Assembly: GCA_963843365.1 (NCBI GenBank)
Contig: CAWJKG010000002.1
Span: 744,001 to 808,000, forward strand
Length of the DNA: 64,000 nt
Direction of reading: 5' to 3'
DNA from: Bog-473 sp963843365
GTDB taxonomy: Bacteria > Actinomycetota > Acidimicrobiia > Acidimicrobiales > RAAP-2
A program made the translations under genes and the position numbers. The notes below the pieces were generated by a model. It saw only the letters and a list, made by a program, of their open reading frames with translations, did not search any database and had not been told where the DNA came from. Shown here one piece after another: positions 8,663 to 17,592 of the stretch (positions within the stretch are counted from its first letter, which is position 1; each line of letters begins with the position of its first letter).

Positions 8663-9631
8663 TCAGGGGACCAGCAGCACCCGGCCGAAGGCCTGCCGGC
8701 TCTCAATGTAGGCATGCGCGCCGGCGGCGTCCGAGAGCGGGAAGACACGGTCGATGACCACCGCGAGCTCGCCGCGGCCGATGGCGTCGAGGTGGTTGGC
8801 GATCATGGCGTGGGGCCGCGGGGACAAGAGCAGCTCGGCCCCGAGGAAGTAACCCGACAAGGTCTGGTTGTTGCCCCGCATGGTCGAGATGTCGACTTGC
8901 TCTGCCGGGGCCCGGCCGGCATCCCCCACCGTCACGCACCGCCCCCGGTAGGCCAGCACGTTGATGCTCCCCTGCAGGGTGACGCCGCCGACGGAGTCCA
9001 CCACCACGTCGACGCCCCGCCCGTCGGTGAGGCGGCGGGCCTCCGCGACGAAGTCGTGCGTGACGTAGTTGATGCCCTCGTCGAGGCCGAGTGGGCGCAA
9101 CCGCTCCAGGCGGTCGTCGTTCGACGCCGTGGCCAGGACCCGGGCGCCGGCCCGCTTCGCCATCTGAATGGCGGCGATGCCGACGCCACCCGCACCCGCG
9201 TGCACCAGCACCGTCTCGCCCGGCTGCAGGCGGCCGAACTCGAAGAGGCAGTCGTCGGCCGTGCCGAAGGGCACGGGCACGCAGGCGGCGTCCTCGGTCG
9301 TCACACTGTCGGGGATCTTCCAGGCGAACCCGGCCGGCGTGGCCCGGCGCGCCGCATGGGAGCCGTCGAGGCCCACCGTGACGGCGCGGTCCCCCACGGC
9401 GAAGCCCTCGACGCCCGGACCCAGCGCGGCCACCGTGCCGGCGCACTGGTACCCGACCACGTGCGGCACCCGGGCCAGGTCCCCGCCCAGCCGGTTGAGG
9501 GTGTCCCCGCCCTCAATACTGATCGCCTCGACATCGATGAGCACGTCGCCCGGACCGACGGTGGGGTCGGGCACGTCCTCGTAGCGGAACACGTCGGGTG
9601 CCCCGGTCTCGTAGTACACCGCTGCCTTCAT
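8663..9631 (-). CDS. Zinc-independent alcohol dehydrogenase / quinone oxidoreductase (MDR family)
   Basis: 322 residues, NADPH-binding medium-chain reductase. GroES-like N-terminal half (MKAAVYYETGAPDVFRYEDV), then the nucleotide motif HAGAGGVGIAAIQMAKRAGA at about residues 140-160. Structural zinc cysteines are absent, which places it with quinone oxidoreductases (zeta-crystallin type). ATG 9631 is preferred; an in-frame ATG lies three codons upstream (9640). It is the single gene between tetR (convergent) and a divergent SDR. Confidence 0.88.
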   Translation of the reverse strand: MKAAVYYETGAPDVFRYEDVPDPTVGPGDVLIDVEAISIEGGDTLNRLGGDLARVPHVVGYQCAGTVAALGPGVEGFAVGDRAVTVGLDGSHAARRATPAGFAWKIPDSVTTEDAACVPVPFGTADDCLFEFGRLQPGETVLVHAGAGGVGIAAIQMAKRAGARVLATASNDDRLERLRPLGLDEGINYVTHDFVAEARRLTDGRGVDVVVDSVGGVTLQGSINVLAYRGRCVTVGDAGRAPAEQVDISTMRGNNQTLSGYFLGAELLLSPRPHAMIANHLDAIGRGELAVVIDRVFPLSDAAGAHAYIESRQAFGRVLLVP

Positions 9632-9725
9632 GGCGTCCATCCTCCCGCGTCGAGAGCGCCAAGGCCACGGGGCCGGCGCCGTCCTGCGGGTACGGTCTGG
9701 CCCGAGCAACCTCGAAGGGAGTGCC

Positions 9726-10466
9726 ATGCGTGACGAGTCCGGGCCCCTCGCCCTGGTGATCGGCGGTGGGTCGGGCATCGGCGCCGCGGTGGCCGACGCC
9801 TCGCGAGCCCTCGGCACCCGCACGGTGACCTGGGACATCGCGGGCGCCCACGACGTCACCTGTGACATCACCGAGCCCGACGCCATCGATGACGCGGTGG
9901 GCGTGACCCGCATGCGCTGGGGTGTTCCCGCACGCATCACCGTCACCGCCGGCGTCGGGCACGCGGGGCTCTTGAGCGACACCGAGCCTGACGTGTTCGA
10001 CCGGGTCCTGCGCGTCAACACGAGGGGCCCGTGGCTCTGCATGCGCGCCTGGGTGGGTGCGCTGCAGGAGCAACGGATTCAGGGTTCCTTCGTCGCTGTC
10101 TCCAGCATCAGCGCGCGGCTGGTCGACCGGACGATGGGGATCTACTCCGCCTCGAAGGCGGCGCTCTCCATGCTGGTCCAGGCCGCCGCGCTCGAATGGG
10201 GAGACTCGGGCATCCGGGTCAACGCGGTCGCGCCCGGGGTGACACGGACGCCGATGCTCGGACGCGGGCCGGCGACGACGGTCGAAGGATCGCCGTGGCT
10301 GGCCGGCGTGGCCGCGCGCACGGCGCTGGGCCGCCTGGGCGAGGCCTCCGACATCGCCCAGGCGATCCAGGCCCTGCACGCCATGGAGTGGGTCACCGGG
10401 CAGGTCCTCGAGTGCGACGGCGGGCTCTCGCTGCACAGCCCGATCGACCCCACGGGGGGGCGCTGA
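9726..10466 (+). CDS. Short-chain dehydrogenase/reductase (classical SDR)
   Basis: 246 residues. Cofactor motif GGGSGIGAAVADA at the N-terminus (the usual T of TGxxxGIG is replaced by G), catalytic Ser in VSSISARLVD, catalytic YSASK, and the PG motif VAPGVTRTPM followed by the usual C-terminal ECDGGLS. ATG 9726 has a good ribosome-binding site (GAAGGGA at 9713-9719). The substrate is unknown. Confidence 0.9.
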   Translation: MRDESGPLALVIGGGSGIGAAVADASRALGTRTVTWDIAGAHDVTCDITEPDAIDDAVGVTRMRWGVPARITVTAGVGHAGLLSDTEPDVFDRVLRVNTRGPWLCMRAWVGALQEQRIQGSFVAVSSISARLVDRTMGIYSASKAALSMLVQAAALEWGDSGIRVNAVAPGVTRTPMLGRGPATTVEGSPWLAGVAARTALGRLGEASDIAQAIQALHAMEWVTGQVLECDGGLSLHSPIDPTGGR

Positions 10467-10560
10467 CACCCACCGGCACACGGATCGGAGCGCGCGTCGG
10501 CGCCCCTAGGGTCGCAGTGCAGTCGGGCACGGTGGCTCGCCATCGGGAGGAGGAGCAGGC

Positions 10561-11246
10561 GTGACGGTGACGCTCGTCACGGGGGCGAACAAGGGACTCG
10601 GCCACGAGACGGCCCGCCGGCTCGTCGCCCGGGGCCACACGGTCTACGTGGGCGCGCGCGACGTCGCGCGGGAGAGAGGGCGGCCGCCGAAATCGGCGGG
10701 CGGTTCGTGCAGCTCGATGTGACGGACGATGCCTCCGTGGCGCAGGCTCTCGGGCGAGTCGGCGCGGAGCGGGGCCGGCTCGATGTCCTCGTGAACAATG
10801 CCGGTGTCAGCGCGACCGGCGAGGTCACCGGGCCAGCCGCGCTGGAGGTGTTCGACACCAACGTGATCGGGATCATCCGGGTCACACAGGCTGCGCTCCC
10901 GTGGCTGCGTCGCTCCGAGAATCCGGTAGTGGTCAACGTGTCGAGCGCGCTCGGGTCGTTCTGGGCCGTGACCAATCCGGAGCGGCGGCAGTTCCATTTT
11001 CCGACCGTCATCTACGGCTCGAGCAAGGCCGCCGTCTCCATGCTGACGGTGCAGTACGCCAAGGCAGAGCCGGACATCAAGTTCAACGCCGTCGAGCCCG
11101 GCTTCACCGCGACGGAGCTCACTCCCTTCAGCAGCGCGGGCCAACCGGTCGAGGTCGGTGCCGAGGTGATCGTGCGCTACGCCACGATCGGCAAGGACGG
11201 GCCGACGAGCACCTTCCATGAGAACGAGGGGGAACTCGCCTGGTGA
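10561..11246 (+). CDS. Short-chain dehydrogenase (one frameshift)
   Basis: The N-terminus VTVTLVTGANKGLGHETARR (GTG 10561) holds the TGxxxGLG cofactor motif. The frame then shifts at about 10670-10690 (GC-rich GAGAGAGGGCGGCCG), after which FVQLDVTDDASVAQAL, NNAGVSATGEV, NVSSALG and the catalytic YGSSK follow in the next frame. Together ~228 residues, the normal SDR size. The resemblance is to plant-like and bacterial carbonyl reductases with NKGLG. The stop overlaps the start of the next gene (GTGA). Probably intact in the organism. Confidence 0.8.
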
Positions 11247-11917
11247 CGCGAAGGCGGGCCTGGATGAGCTGGAGCAGCGGCAAGGACAGCACCTTCGCCC
11301 TGCAGGCGTTGGACCGTTCCGTTGCGGTGACCGCGCTCCTGGTCACGGTGAACGAGCAGGCGGACCGGGTGGCCATGCACGCGGTGCGCCGGGAGCTGCT
11401 CGAAGCACAGGCGGCCCGGTTGGGCCTCCCCCTGCACGTCGTGCCGATCCCCTCGCCGTGTCCCAACGAGGTGTATGAAGACCGGATGGGGAGCGCCGTG
11501 GACACCGCGGTGCGCGACGGCGTCGACGCCATGGTCTTCGGCGACCTCTTCCTCGAGGACGTCCGTCGTTACCGGGAGGACACGTTGGCGGGCACCGGTC
11601 TCGTGCCCGTCTTCCCACTCTGGTCCCGCCCGACGGCCGAGCTCGCACGGGAGATGCTGTCGTGGGGCATCCGGGCCGTCGTGACCTGTGTCGACCCGGC
11701 CCAGCTCTCGCCGTCGTTCGTCGGCCGCGCCTTCGACGAGCGTTTGCTCGAGGAGCTCCCTCCGGGCGTCGATCCCTGCGGCGAGCGTGGTGAGTTCCAC
11801 ACGTTCGTCTGGGACACGCCGACCTTCAGCTCGCCCATCCCGGTCCGGACGGGTCAGGTCGTGGCGCGCGACGGGTTCGTGTTCTGTGACGTGCTCCCGG
11901 CGTCAGAAGGGCACTGA
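11243..11917 (+). CDS. PP-loop ATPase, diphthine-ammonia-ligase-like (ATP_bind_4, COG2102)
   Basis: 224 residues. Starts MTRRRAWMSWSSGKDSTFAL, where SSGKDS is the pyrophosphate-binding PP-loop. GDLFLEDVRRYRED and the C-terminal GERGEFHTFVWDTP are typical of the DUF71/Dph6-like family (the GExGEFHT motif). In archaea and eukaryotes the family amidates diphthamide; bacteria lack diphthamide, so the bacterial substrate is unknown, probably an ATP-driven amidation. GTG 11243 overlaps the stop of the SDR upstream. Confidence 0.85.
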   Translation: MTRRRAWMSWSSGKDSTFALQALDRSVAVTALLVTVNEQADRVAMHAVRRELLEAQAARLGLPLHVVPIPSPCPNEVYEDRMGSAVDTAVRDGVDAMVFGDLFLEDVRRYREDTLAGTGLVPVFPLWSRPTAELAREMLSWGIRAVVTCVDPAQLSPSFVGRAFDERLLEELPPGVDPCGERGEFHTFVWDTPTFSSPIPVRTGQVVARDGFVFCDVLPASEGH

Positions 11918-11934
11918 TCGTCCCTGACGATCAG
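11914..11934. terminator. Bidirectional hairpin overlapping two stop codons
   Basis: CTGATCGTC-CCT-GACGATCAG is a perfect 9-bp stem with a 3-base loop. It spans the stop of the PP-loop gene (ends 11917) and the stop of the convergent PilZ gene (ends 11931), a compact shared terminator. Confidence 0.6.
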
Positions 11935-12284
11935 GCGGTGACCACACTCACGCAGTCGAGCTCGAGCAGGTCGACGATGTAGAGCTCCTCCTCCGACAGG
12001 CCCACGAACTCAATGCCGGTCCGCACGACGCCGTCCGGTCCGGCCTTGGCGTTCCGCACCTCACCCGTGAGCGTGATGCCCAGGGAGTCCCCGACCGGAA
12101 GCCGCACCGAGACGTGCTGCCCCACCAGGCCGACCGGGTCCGGGTAGCGCAGATCCATCCCGACGCCGAGGGTCGAGAAGTCGAACACCCCGCAGTCTCG
12201 CCAGAAGTCTGGCGCATCCCCCTCGAACTGGCACGTGCCCATCCACACCGCGGCGTGCCGCGGCACCCGACGTCGATCCTCCAT
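11931..12284 (-). CDS. PilZ domain protein (c-di-GMP receptor)
   Basis: 117 residues, a stand-alone PilZ domain. The N-terminal MEDRRRVPRHAAVWMG supplies the RxxxR ligand motif, and VFDFSTLGVGMDL corresponds to the D/NxSxxG motif of the beta barrel. ATG 12284 is chosen because it places the RxxxR near the N-terminus; an upstream ATG at 12317 adds a non-conserved lead. It would bind c-di-GMP and relay it to an unknown partner. No cyclase with a GGDEF domain is in the window. Confidence 0.8.
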   Translation of the reverse strand: MEDRRRVPRHAAVWMGTCQFEGDAPDFWRDCGVFDFSTLGVGMDLRYPDPVGLVGQHVSVRLPVGDSLGITLTGEVRNAKAGPDGVVRTGIEFVGLSEEELYIVDLLELDCVSVVTA

Positions 12285-12398
12285 TTGCCGACCTCCACTC
12301 AAGGCGCCCGGTCCCATGCGCGGACCGCGTCCCCCGCCTGGTGAGCACTATCGACAGCTCCGGCGCCGGACTTGAACGCGTTCTCGCGGCGCCTTCGG

Positions 12399-13034
12399 TC
12401 AGCCCGGTGCGCCACCCTGGACGCGCAGCCCGTCGCACACGATGGTCAGCAGCTCAGTGGGCGCCGCCGCGCCGGCGTGGGCCGTCGCCTGGCAGGTCGC
12501 TCCGACCAGCGACATCACCGCGTTCGGGGTCACGTCCGGCCGGACGGCGCCCGCCTCCTGCGCCCGCTCGAGCAGCACGCCGATGGACTCGTGCAGGTCC
12601 GCTTTGACCGCGGCGGACGCCTCTTCGAATTCGACGCCGGCTCCCATCACCGCCACCATGAGATCGCGCTTGGCCACCCCTTCCTCGACCACGTGGGACA
12701 GGAAGCCGAAGAACGCCGCAGCCGGGTCCTGGGCGTCGGCCAGGGCGCGGGCGTCCATGGTGATGGCCTGCAGCCGGTCCAGCAGGACGGCCTCGCAGAG
12801 CTTCTCCTTCGTCGGGAAATGGCGGTACAGCGTGCCCACGCCCACGCCCGCCTTCTCGGCGATCAAGTCGACCGGGACCTCGATCCCCTCGACGGCGAAG
12901 ACGTTCTCGGCGGCCTCGAGGATGCGCGCCCGGTTGCGCTGCGCATCGGCGCGCTGCGGGCGCGCGGCAGACGTCTCGCCTCCACCCGCCGCTCCTTTCG
13001 AACTCTGGACCACAGAAACCTCTCCTCCCCCCAT
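12399..13034 (-). CDS. TetR family regulator of the divergent MFS exporter
   Basis: 211 residues. HTH IEVPVDLIAEKAGVGVGTLY followed by RHFPTKEKLCEAV, the TetR hallmark. C-terminal half of the QacR/SACE_7040 sort (VRPDVTPNAVMSLVGATC). The ATG at 13034 sits directly at the -35 box of the oppositely directed exporter promoter; an open frame extends to 13160 but covers promoter DNA. The position and the palindrome at 13041-13058 indicate repression of the exporter and probably of itself. Confidence 0.88.
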   Translation of the reverse strand: MGGGEVSVVQSSKGAAGGGETSAARPQRADAQRNRARILEAAENVFAVEGIEVPVDLIAEKAGVGVGTLYRHFPTKEKLCEAVLLDRLQAITMDARALADAQDPAAAFFGFLSHVVEEGVAKRDLMVAVMGAGVEFEEASAAVKADLHESIGVLLERAQEAGAVRPDVTPNAVMSLVGATCQATAHAGAAAPTELLTIVCDGLRVQGGAPG

Positions 13035-13063
13035 TGACAAACGGAACTCTCGCTCCGTATAGT
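13034..13063 (+). promoter_or_regulatory. Sigma70-like promoter with TetR operator in the spacer
   Basis: TTGACA (13034-13039), an 18-base spacer, then TATAGT (13058-13063), about 124 bases before the exporter ATG. Inside the spacer lies ACGGAACTCTCGCTCCGT (13041-13058) with ACGGA/TCCGT arms, the right position for a repressor to block RNA polymerase. Confidence 0.7.
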
Positions 13064-13186
13064 TTAAGTGGAACCAGAACTCCGATTCCGATTGTAAGCC
13101 ATCCTCACCCGGAACACCAGACCTTTCCAGGTCACGGGGGCGGGCGGGACATTCGGGCACGGACCTCGTTGGACACGGAGAAACCC

Positions 13187-14701
13187 ATGACCTCGACTCT
13201 CGACACCCCTGGCCTCGACCGCGGACCGGCGGCCGACCTCGATCCGAAGCGCTTCCGGGCCCTGGCCATCATCGCCGTGGCCCAGCTCATGGTGGTGCTC
13301 GACGCCTCGGTGGTCATCATCGCCCTGCCATCGGCGCAGCGGGCGCTCCACATCTCGACGGCCAACCGGCAGTGGATGCTGACGGCCTACACCCTGGCCT
13401 TCGCCGGCCTGCTCCTCCTCGGCGGCCGCATCGCCGACTACTTCGGGCGCAAGCGCATGTTCGTGATCAGCCTGATCGGGTTCGCGGCCGCCTCGGCCCT
13501 GGGCGGGTTGGCCCAGAACTCGGCCATGCTCTTCAGTGCACGGGCCCTGCAGGGCGCCTTCGCCGCCGTCATGGCGCCCGCCGCGCTCTCGCTGCTGACG
13601 GTCGCCTTCACCGAGCCCAAGGAGCGGGCCCGTGCCTTCGGCGTCTACGGCGGCATCGCCGGCGGCGGCGCGGCCATCGGACTCATTCTGGGCGGCTTCC
13701 TCACCGAGTTCGCGTCGTGGCGCTGGACGCTGCTCATCAACGTCCCCATCGCGGTCGTGGCCGCGGTGGCCGCCCTGCGCTACGTGTCCGAGAGCCGGGC
13801 CAGCGCCAACCACGGCTACGACCTTCCCGGGGCGGCGACCGTCACGACCGGCCTGCTCGCCCTCGTCTACGGCTTCACCAAGGCGGGCACCGACGGCTGG
13901 GGCTCCTCGACCACCGTCACCCTCTTCGCGGTGGCCGCGGTGCTCCTGGTGGCCTTCGTGCTCATTGAGCAGCGGGTGGCCCACCCGCTGCTCCCCCTGC
14001 GCGTCGTCCTCGATCGCAACCGGGGCGGGTCCTTCCTCGCCTCCTTGCTGGTCGGGGTGGCCATGTTGGGGACATTCCTGTCGCTGACCTACTACTTCCA
14101 GGGCACGCTGCACTACTCGGCTCTCAAGTCGGGCTTCGCCTTCGTGCCGTTCTCTCTCGGGATCATCACGGGCGCCACGCTGGCCAGCCGGTTCCTGCCG
14201 CGCGTCGGGCCCCGGCTGGTCATGGGCGGCGGGCTGCTGCTGGGCATGGTCGGGCTGGCGCTCTTCAGCACCCTCGACGTGCACTCGGCCTACGTCAGCA
14301 CCGTCCTCCCGGCGGAGGTCATCGTCAGCCTGGGCATGGGCCTCTCGTTCGTGGCCATGAGCAGCACAGCGCTGATCGGGGTCAACCCGAGCGACGCCGG
14401 CGTGGCCAGCGCCCTGGTCAACGCCACCCAGCAGACCGGTGGGACGCTGGGGGCCGCCCTGATCAACACCATCGCGACCAGCGCCACGGTGTCCTACGTG
14501 GCGGCCCACGGGAAGTCGGTGGCCTCGCTCACGGCCGGGTCCATTCACGGCTACACCACGGCCTTCACCTTCAGCGCCGTGGTGCTGGCCGTGGCCGCGG
14601 TGAGCGCCCTCGTGCTGATCCGTCGGGGCCGGCCCGGCATGCCCGAAGAAGAGGTCGTCGCCGAGGCCGAGGAGCAGCCGTTCGCGCTGGCCCCCGCCTG
14701 A
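13187..14701 (+). CDS. DHA2 family MFS multidrug exporter (14 TMS)
   Basis: 504 residues, proton-coupled drug/proton antiporter in the membrane. Helix 1 AIIAVAQLMVVLDASVVIIA contains the LDxxxVNVALP-like DHA2 motif; motif A GGRIADYFGRKRMF follows at about residue 80; GGAIGLILGGFLTEF resembles motif C. Multiple long hydrophobic segments fit 14 helices, and the C-terminus is charged and cytoplasmic. ATG 13187 follows GGAG. The divergent TetR repressor with an operator in its promoter is the usual efflux pump arrangement. It resembles EmrB/QacA; the substrate is unknown. Confidence 0.92.
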   Translation: MTSTLDTPGLDRGPAADLDPKRFRALAIIAVAQLMVVLDASVVIIALPSAQRALHISTANRQWMLTAYTLAFAGLLLLGGRIADYFGRKRMFVISLIGFAAASALGGLAQNSAMLFSARALQGAFAAVMAPAALSLLTVAFTEPKERARAFGVYGGIAGGGAAIGLILGGFLTEFASWRWTLLINVPIAVVAAVAALRYVSESRASANHGYDLPGAATVTTGLLALVYGFTKAGTDGWGSSTTVTLFAVAAVLLVAFVLIEQRVAHPLLPLRVVLDRNRGGSFLASLLVGVAMLGTFLSLTYYFQGTLHYSALKSGFAFVPFSLGIITGATLASRFLPRVGPRLVMGGGLLLGMVGLALFSTLDVHSAYVSTVLPAEVIVSLGMGLSFVAMSSTALIGVNPSDAGVASALVNATQQTGGTLGAALINTIATSATVSYVAAHGKSVASLTAGSIHGYTTAFTFSAVVLAVAAVSALVLIRRGRPGMPEEEVVAEAEEQPFALAPA

Positions 14702-14711
14702 GCGGGGGACG

Positions 14712-14745
14712 GGGCCGGACGCCCCGCCCGGGGTGCGTCCGGCCC
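14712..14745. terminator. Strong bidirectional hairpin
   Basis: An 11-bp perfect GC stem (GGGCCGGACGC pairing with GCGTCCGGCCC), loop of 12 bases, in the convergent gap between the exporter and the ferredoxin gene. No T-tract. Confidence 0.65.
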
Positions 14746-14761
14746 GGTGACGGCCGCACAC

Positions 14762-14956
14762 CTAGTCGCTGATGATCTCGATCGCGTATTCGGGGCAGTT
14801 GGCCACCGCGAGCCGGGCCTTCTCCTGCAGCTCGGCCGGGATCTCGTCGAGGATCACCGAGGCCTGCCCGTAGTCGTCGACGTCGAAGATCTCGGGCGCG
14901 AGTCCGTAGCAGCGGGCATGGCCCTGGCACTTCTCGGGGTCGACACGGATCTTCAT
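14762..14956 (-). CDS. [3Fe-4S] ferredoxin for cytochrome P450
   Basis: 64 residues. Cys10, Cys16 and Cys54 (CQGHARC and NCPEYAI) give the CxxHxxxC...CP pattern in which one cluster cysteine is replaced, so a 3Fe-4S cluster is expected. It transfers electrons to a class I P450. The start ATG overlaps the stop of the P450 gene (ATGA), which makes the partner clear. A second ferredoxin of the same type lies at 33830. Confidence 0.92.
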   Translation of the reverse strand: MKIRVDPEKCQGHARCYGLAPEIFDVDDYGQASVILDEIPAELQEKARLAVANCPEYAIEIISD

Positions 14957-16170
14957 GGGAATACGACCGGCAGGATACGTGGTCCGCGCACCTGTCCGCC
15001 CGCCCAGGTGATCTCCTGACCTTCCGCCAGCGAGAATTCGGGCACGCGGGCCATCCACTCCTCGAGGGCCACCTGCAGCTCCATGCGGGCGAGGTTCGAG
15101 CCGGCACAGCGGTGGATGCCCGAGCCGAACGCCACGTGGCGGTTGATGGCGCGGTCGAGATGCACGACGTCCGGATCCTCGAACGCATCGGGATCGCGAT
15201 TGGCCGCCGGGAAATTCATGAGGACCTTGTCCCCCGCCTTCATGGGGCAACCCTTGTACTCGATGTCCTCGGTGACCTCCCGTGCCATCGTGACCGGCGC
15301 GTAGGCGCGCAGCAGCTCTTCGACCGCGGTCGCCATGAGAGCGGGCTCGGCCGCGAGGCGACGGCGGTCCTCGGGATGCGCCGCCAGGTGCCACAGGGAC
15401 GAGCCGATGGCGCTCCACGTGGTGTCCACGCCGGCGATGAGGACGAGTGCGGCCATGCCCAGCACGATGCCGTCGTCGACCGGCTGGCCCTCGACCTCGG
15501 TCGTCAAGAGCTCGCTCAAGAGGTCGTCACCCGGGTGCTGGCGCCGGTCCTCCAGTTCCCCCAGGAAGTAGTTCAGCAGGCCCTCCGCGCCGCGCTGGCG
15601 CCGTTCGGCGTCATCGGCGAACTCGAGCACGTCGCGCACCCACCCGGTGAAGGTGTCCGAGAGGTCGGCGGACACGCCGAGGATCCGGGCGATGACCCGG
15701 ACCGGAATCTGCTGCGCGTAGTCAGCGGCCGCGTCCGCGTGGCCCTGGTCGGCGAAGCGGTCGAGCAGCCCGCGGCAGAGCTCGCGGGTCAGTGGCACGT
15801 AGCTGTCGACGCGTGTGTGCGAGAACCACGGCAACAGCAGCCGCCGCGTCCAGGTGTGCAGTGGCGGGTCGGCGGAAATCGGCGGCAGGCCGTACTCGAG
15901 ATTGGGCCCGTCGAAGTTGGCGTTCGGATCCTCGTCCTCGTCGCCGGGGATCACGGCGATCTTGAGCGAGCTGAAGTGGGCGATGTCGTGGGCGATGGCG
16001 GTGACGTCCTCGTAGCGGGTGGGGAGCCAGCTGCTCTTGCGCCGATACGTGTGCGCGATGGGGCAGCTCTGCCGTAGTTCGTCCCAAATGCTGAAGGGGT
16101 CGCTCACGTAGCGCGGGTCGAGGACGTCGAAGTCGGTTGCCCAGTCCTTCACGGGCGCGGTCGTTGTCAT
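14953..16170 (-). CDS. Cytochrome P450
   Basis: 405 residues, soluble bacterial monooxygenase. I-helix oxygen motif AGVDTT, K-helix EELLRAYAP (ExxR), and heme loop FGSGIHRCAGSNLARME with the axial Cys. Several features (IPVRVIARILGVS, DDLLSELLTTE) fit CYP families acting on terpenes, steroids or alicyclic acids in actinobacteria. The ferredoxin follows in an operon; no ferredoxin reductase is present. An enoyl-CoA hydratase gene lies upstream, so the operon may belong to hydrocarbon or isoprenoid breakdown. Confidence 0.93.
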   Translation of the reverse strand: MTTTAPVKDWATDFDVLDPRYVSDPFSIWDELRQSCPIAHTYRRKSSWLPTRYEDVTAIAHDIAHFSSLKIAVIPGDEDEDPNANFDGPNLEYGLPPISADPPLHTWTRRLLLPWFSHTRVDSYVPLTRELCRGLLDRFADQGHADAAADYAQQIPVRVIARILGVSADLSDTFTGWVRDVLEFADDAERRQRGAEGLLNYFLGELEDRRQHPGDDLLSELLTTEVEGQPVDDGIVLGMAALVLIAGVDTTWSAIGSSLWHLAAHPEDRRRLAAEPALMATAVEELLRAYAPVTMAREVTEDIEYKGCPMKAGDKVLMNFPAANRDPDAFEDPDVVHLDRAINRHVAFGSGIHRCAGSNLARMELQVALEEWMARVPEFSLAEGQEITWAGGQVRGPRILPVVFP

Positions 16171-16268
16171 GGGACCCCCTTCATGCTGTTTCGGGTCACC
16201 CCGATGTCCTGCACCCTAGTGCGGGCACCGACGGCTCTCGTGAGCCACAGATTCCGGCGGGGACGCCG

Positions 16269-17028
16269 CTAGCTGCCGTGGAAGAACGGGTCGCGCCGCT
16301 CCGCCGCCGCTCGCACACCCTCCGCGAAATCGGCGGTGTCGCGCAGCCTGGTCTGCTCCACGAGTTCATGCGCCATCGCCACCCGCGTGTCCTCCACCAG
16401 TCCCTGCCGCAGCGTGGCCCGGATGGCCCGCACGGCGAGCGGTCCCGCCGCCGCCAGCTCGCCGGCGTAGCCGATGGCCTGGGCGCGCAGGTCGTCCTCG
16501 TCGGCCAGCCGGTCGCACAGGCCGAGCGCCAGCGCCTGCTCGCCTCCGACGCGGCGCCCCGTCAACAGGAGGTCGGCTGCGGCCTGGCGTCCGACCGCAG
16601 CGGGCAACGTCACCGTCAGCGCGAACCCGTGGTGGAAGCCGAGCCGCGAGAAGTTGGCGCTGAATCGGCTCCCGGGCGTCGCCAGCCGGAAATCTGCCGA
16701 CAGCGCCAGCCCGCAGCCGCCCCCGATCGCCGCCCCCTGCACGGCGGCCACCACCGGCAACGGGGCGGCGAAGAGCCGCAGCGCCACGTCGTACAACGCC
16801 GCGATGTCCTGGCCGGCGTTCCCGGCGAAATCCAATCCGGCGCAGAAGTGCCGGCCTTCGGAGGCCAGCACGATGGCCCGGCACCAGCCGGAACGGCCCA
16901 GCTCCTCGTAGGCCGAGGCCACCGCGCGCCAGGAGCTCCGTGTCGAAGAAGTTGTTGGGGGGACGGCGGATGCACACGACCGTGACGTGCGGGCCGTCCC
17001 GCTCCACGCTGACGTCGTCGGCACTCAC
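16269..17028 (-). CDS. Enoyl-CoA hydratase/isomerase family protein (one frameshift)
   Basis: Crotonase fold. MSADDVSVERDGPHVTVVCI starts in one frame (ATG 17028) with RRPPNNFFDTELL, and after a shift at about 16925-16935 the main body continues: GRHFCAGLDFAG (oxyanion hole), VVAAVQGAAIGGGCGLALSADFRLA and the typical C-terminal helices. About 252 residues. The start overlaps the stop of the GNAT gene upstream (ATGA). The exact reaction (hydratase, isomerase, hydrolase) cannot be read from the sequence. Confidence 0.82.
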
Positions 17029-17510
17029 GCGGTGATGTCCTCCAGGCTGCGCCAGTAGATGATCGCATCCTCGCCTTCGACGGCGTCGGGGATCCGTCCC
17101 AGCTCCTCGAAGCCGAGCTCGCGGTAGAGGGCACGGACGGGGTTGGACTCGAAGACGAGGTTGAACATCATGGCGTCGAACCCGAGCCGCCTCGCCTCCT
17201 GCAGCGAGTGCTCCACGAGCCTGCGCCCCACGCCGGTGCCCCGGTAGGGCGCCAGCACGAAGTAGCCGGCATTGGCGATGTGGGCCGCCCGTCCGACGAA
17301 ATTCGGCTTGATGTAGGAGGCGCCGATGAGATACCCCCCGAAGCGGGCCACCGACACGGCCGACGAGTGCCCGAGCCAGTAGTCGTCGAAGTCCTCGCGG
17401 CGCAGCGGAGGCCGCTGCGGGAACCCCTCACCCGCGCCGACAATGCGGCTGAACGCCGTGAACAGCTCGTCGTGGTCGTCGGCGGCCGCCTGGCGGATCT
17501 CTACCGGCAC
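17025..17510 (-). CDS. GNAT family N-acetyltransferase
   Basis: 161 residues. The acetyl-CoA binding motif A is YFVLAPYRGTGVGRRLVEHS (R/QxxGxG/A). The C-terminal ALYRELGFEELGRIPDAVEG is typical for GNATs acting on small molecules. GTG 17510 (VPVEIRQAAADD) fits the fold; the open frame continues upstream without conserved content. It lies between phyH and the enoyl-CoA hydratase in one direction, probably in one transcript. Confidence 0.88.
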   Translation of the reverse strand: MPVEIRQAAADDHDELFTAFSRIVGAGEGFPQRPPLRREDFDDYWLGHSSAVSVARFGGYLIGASYIKPNFVGRAAHIANAGYFVLAPYRGTGVGRRLVEHSLQEARRLGFDAMMFNLVFESNPVRALYRELGFEELGRIPDAVEGEDAIIYWRSLEDITA

Positions 17511-17592
17511 GGCACCACGGTAGCGGCGCCCACCTGGGAATCGACTGATCGAACAGGGGGTGCGGGCGAGCCGCCAGGAGCGACGAGCGCCT

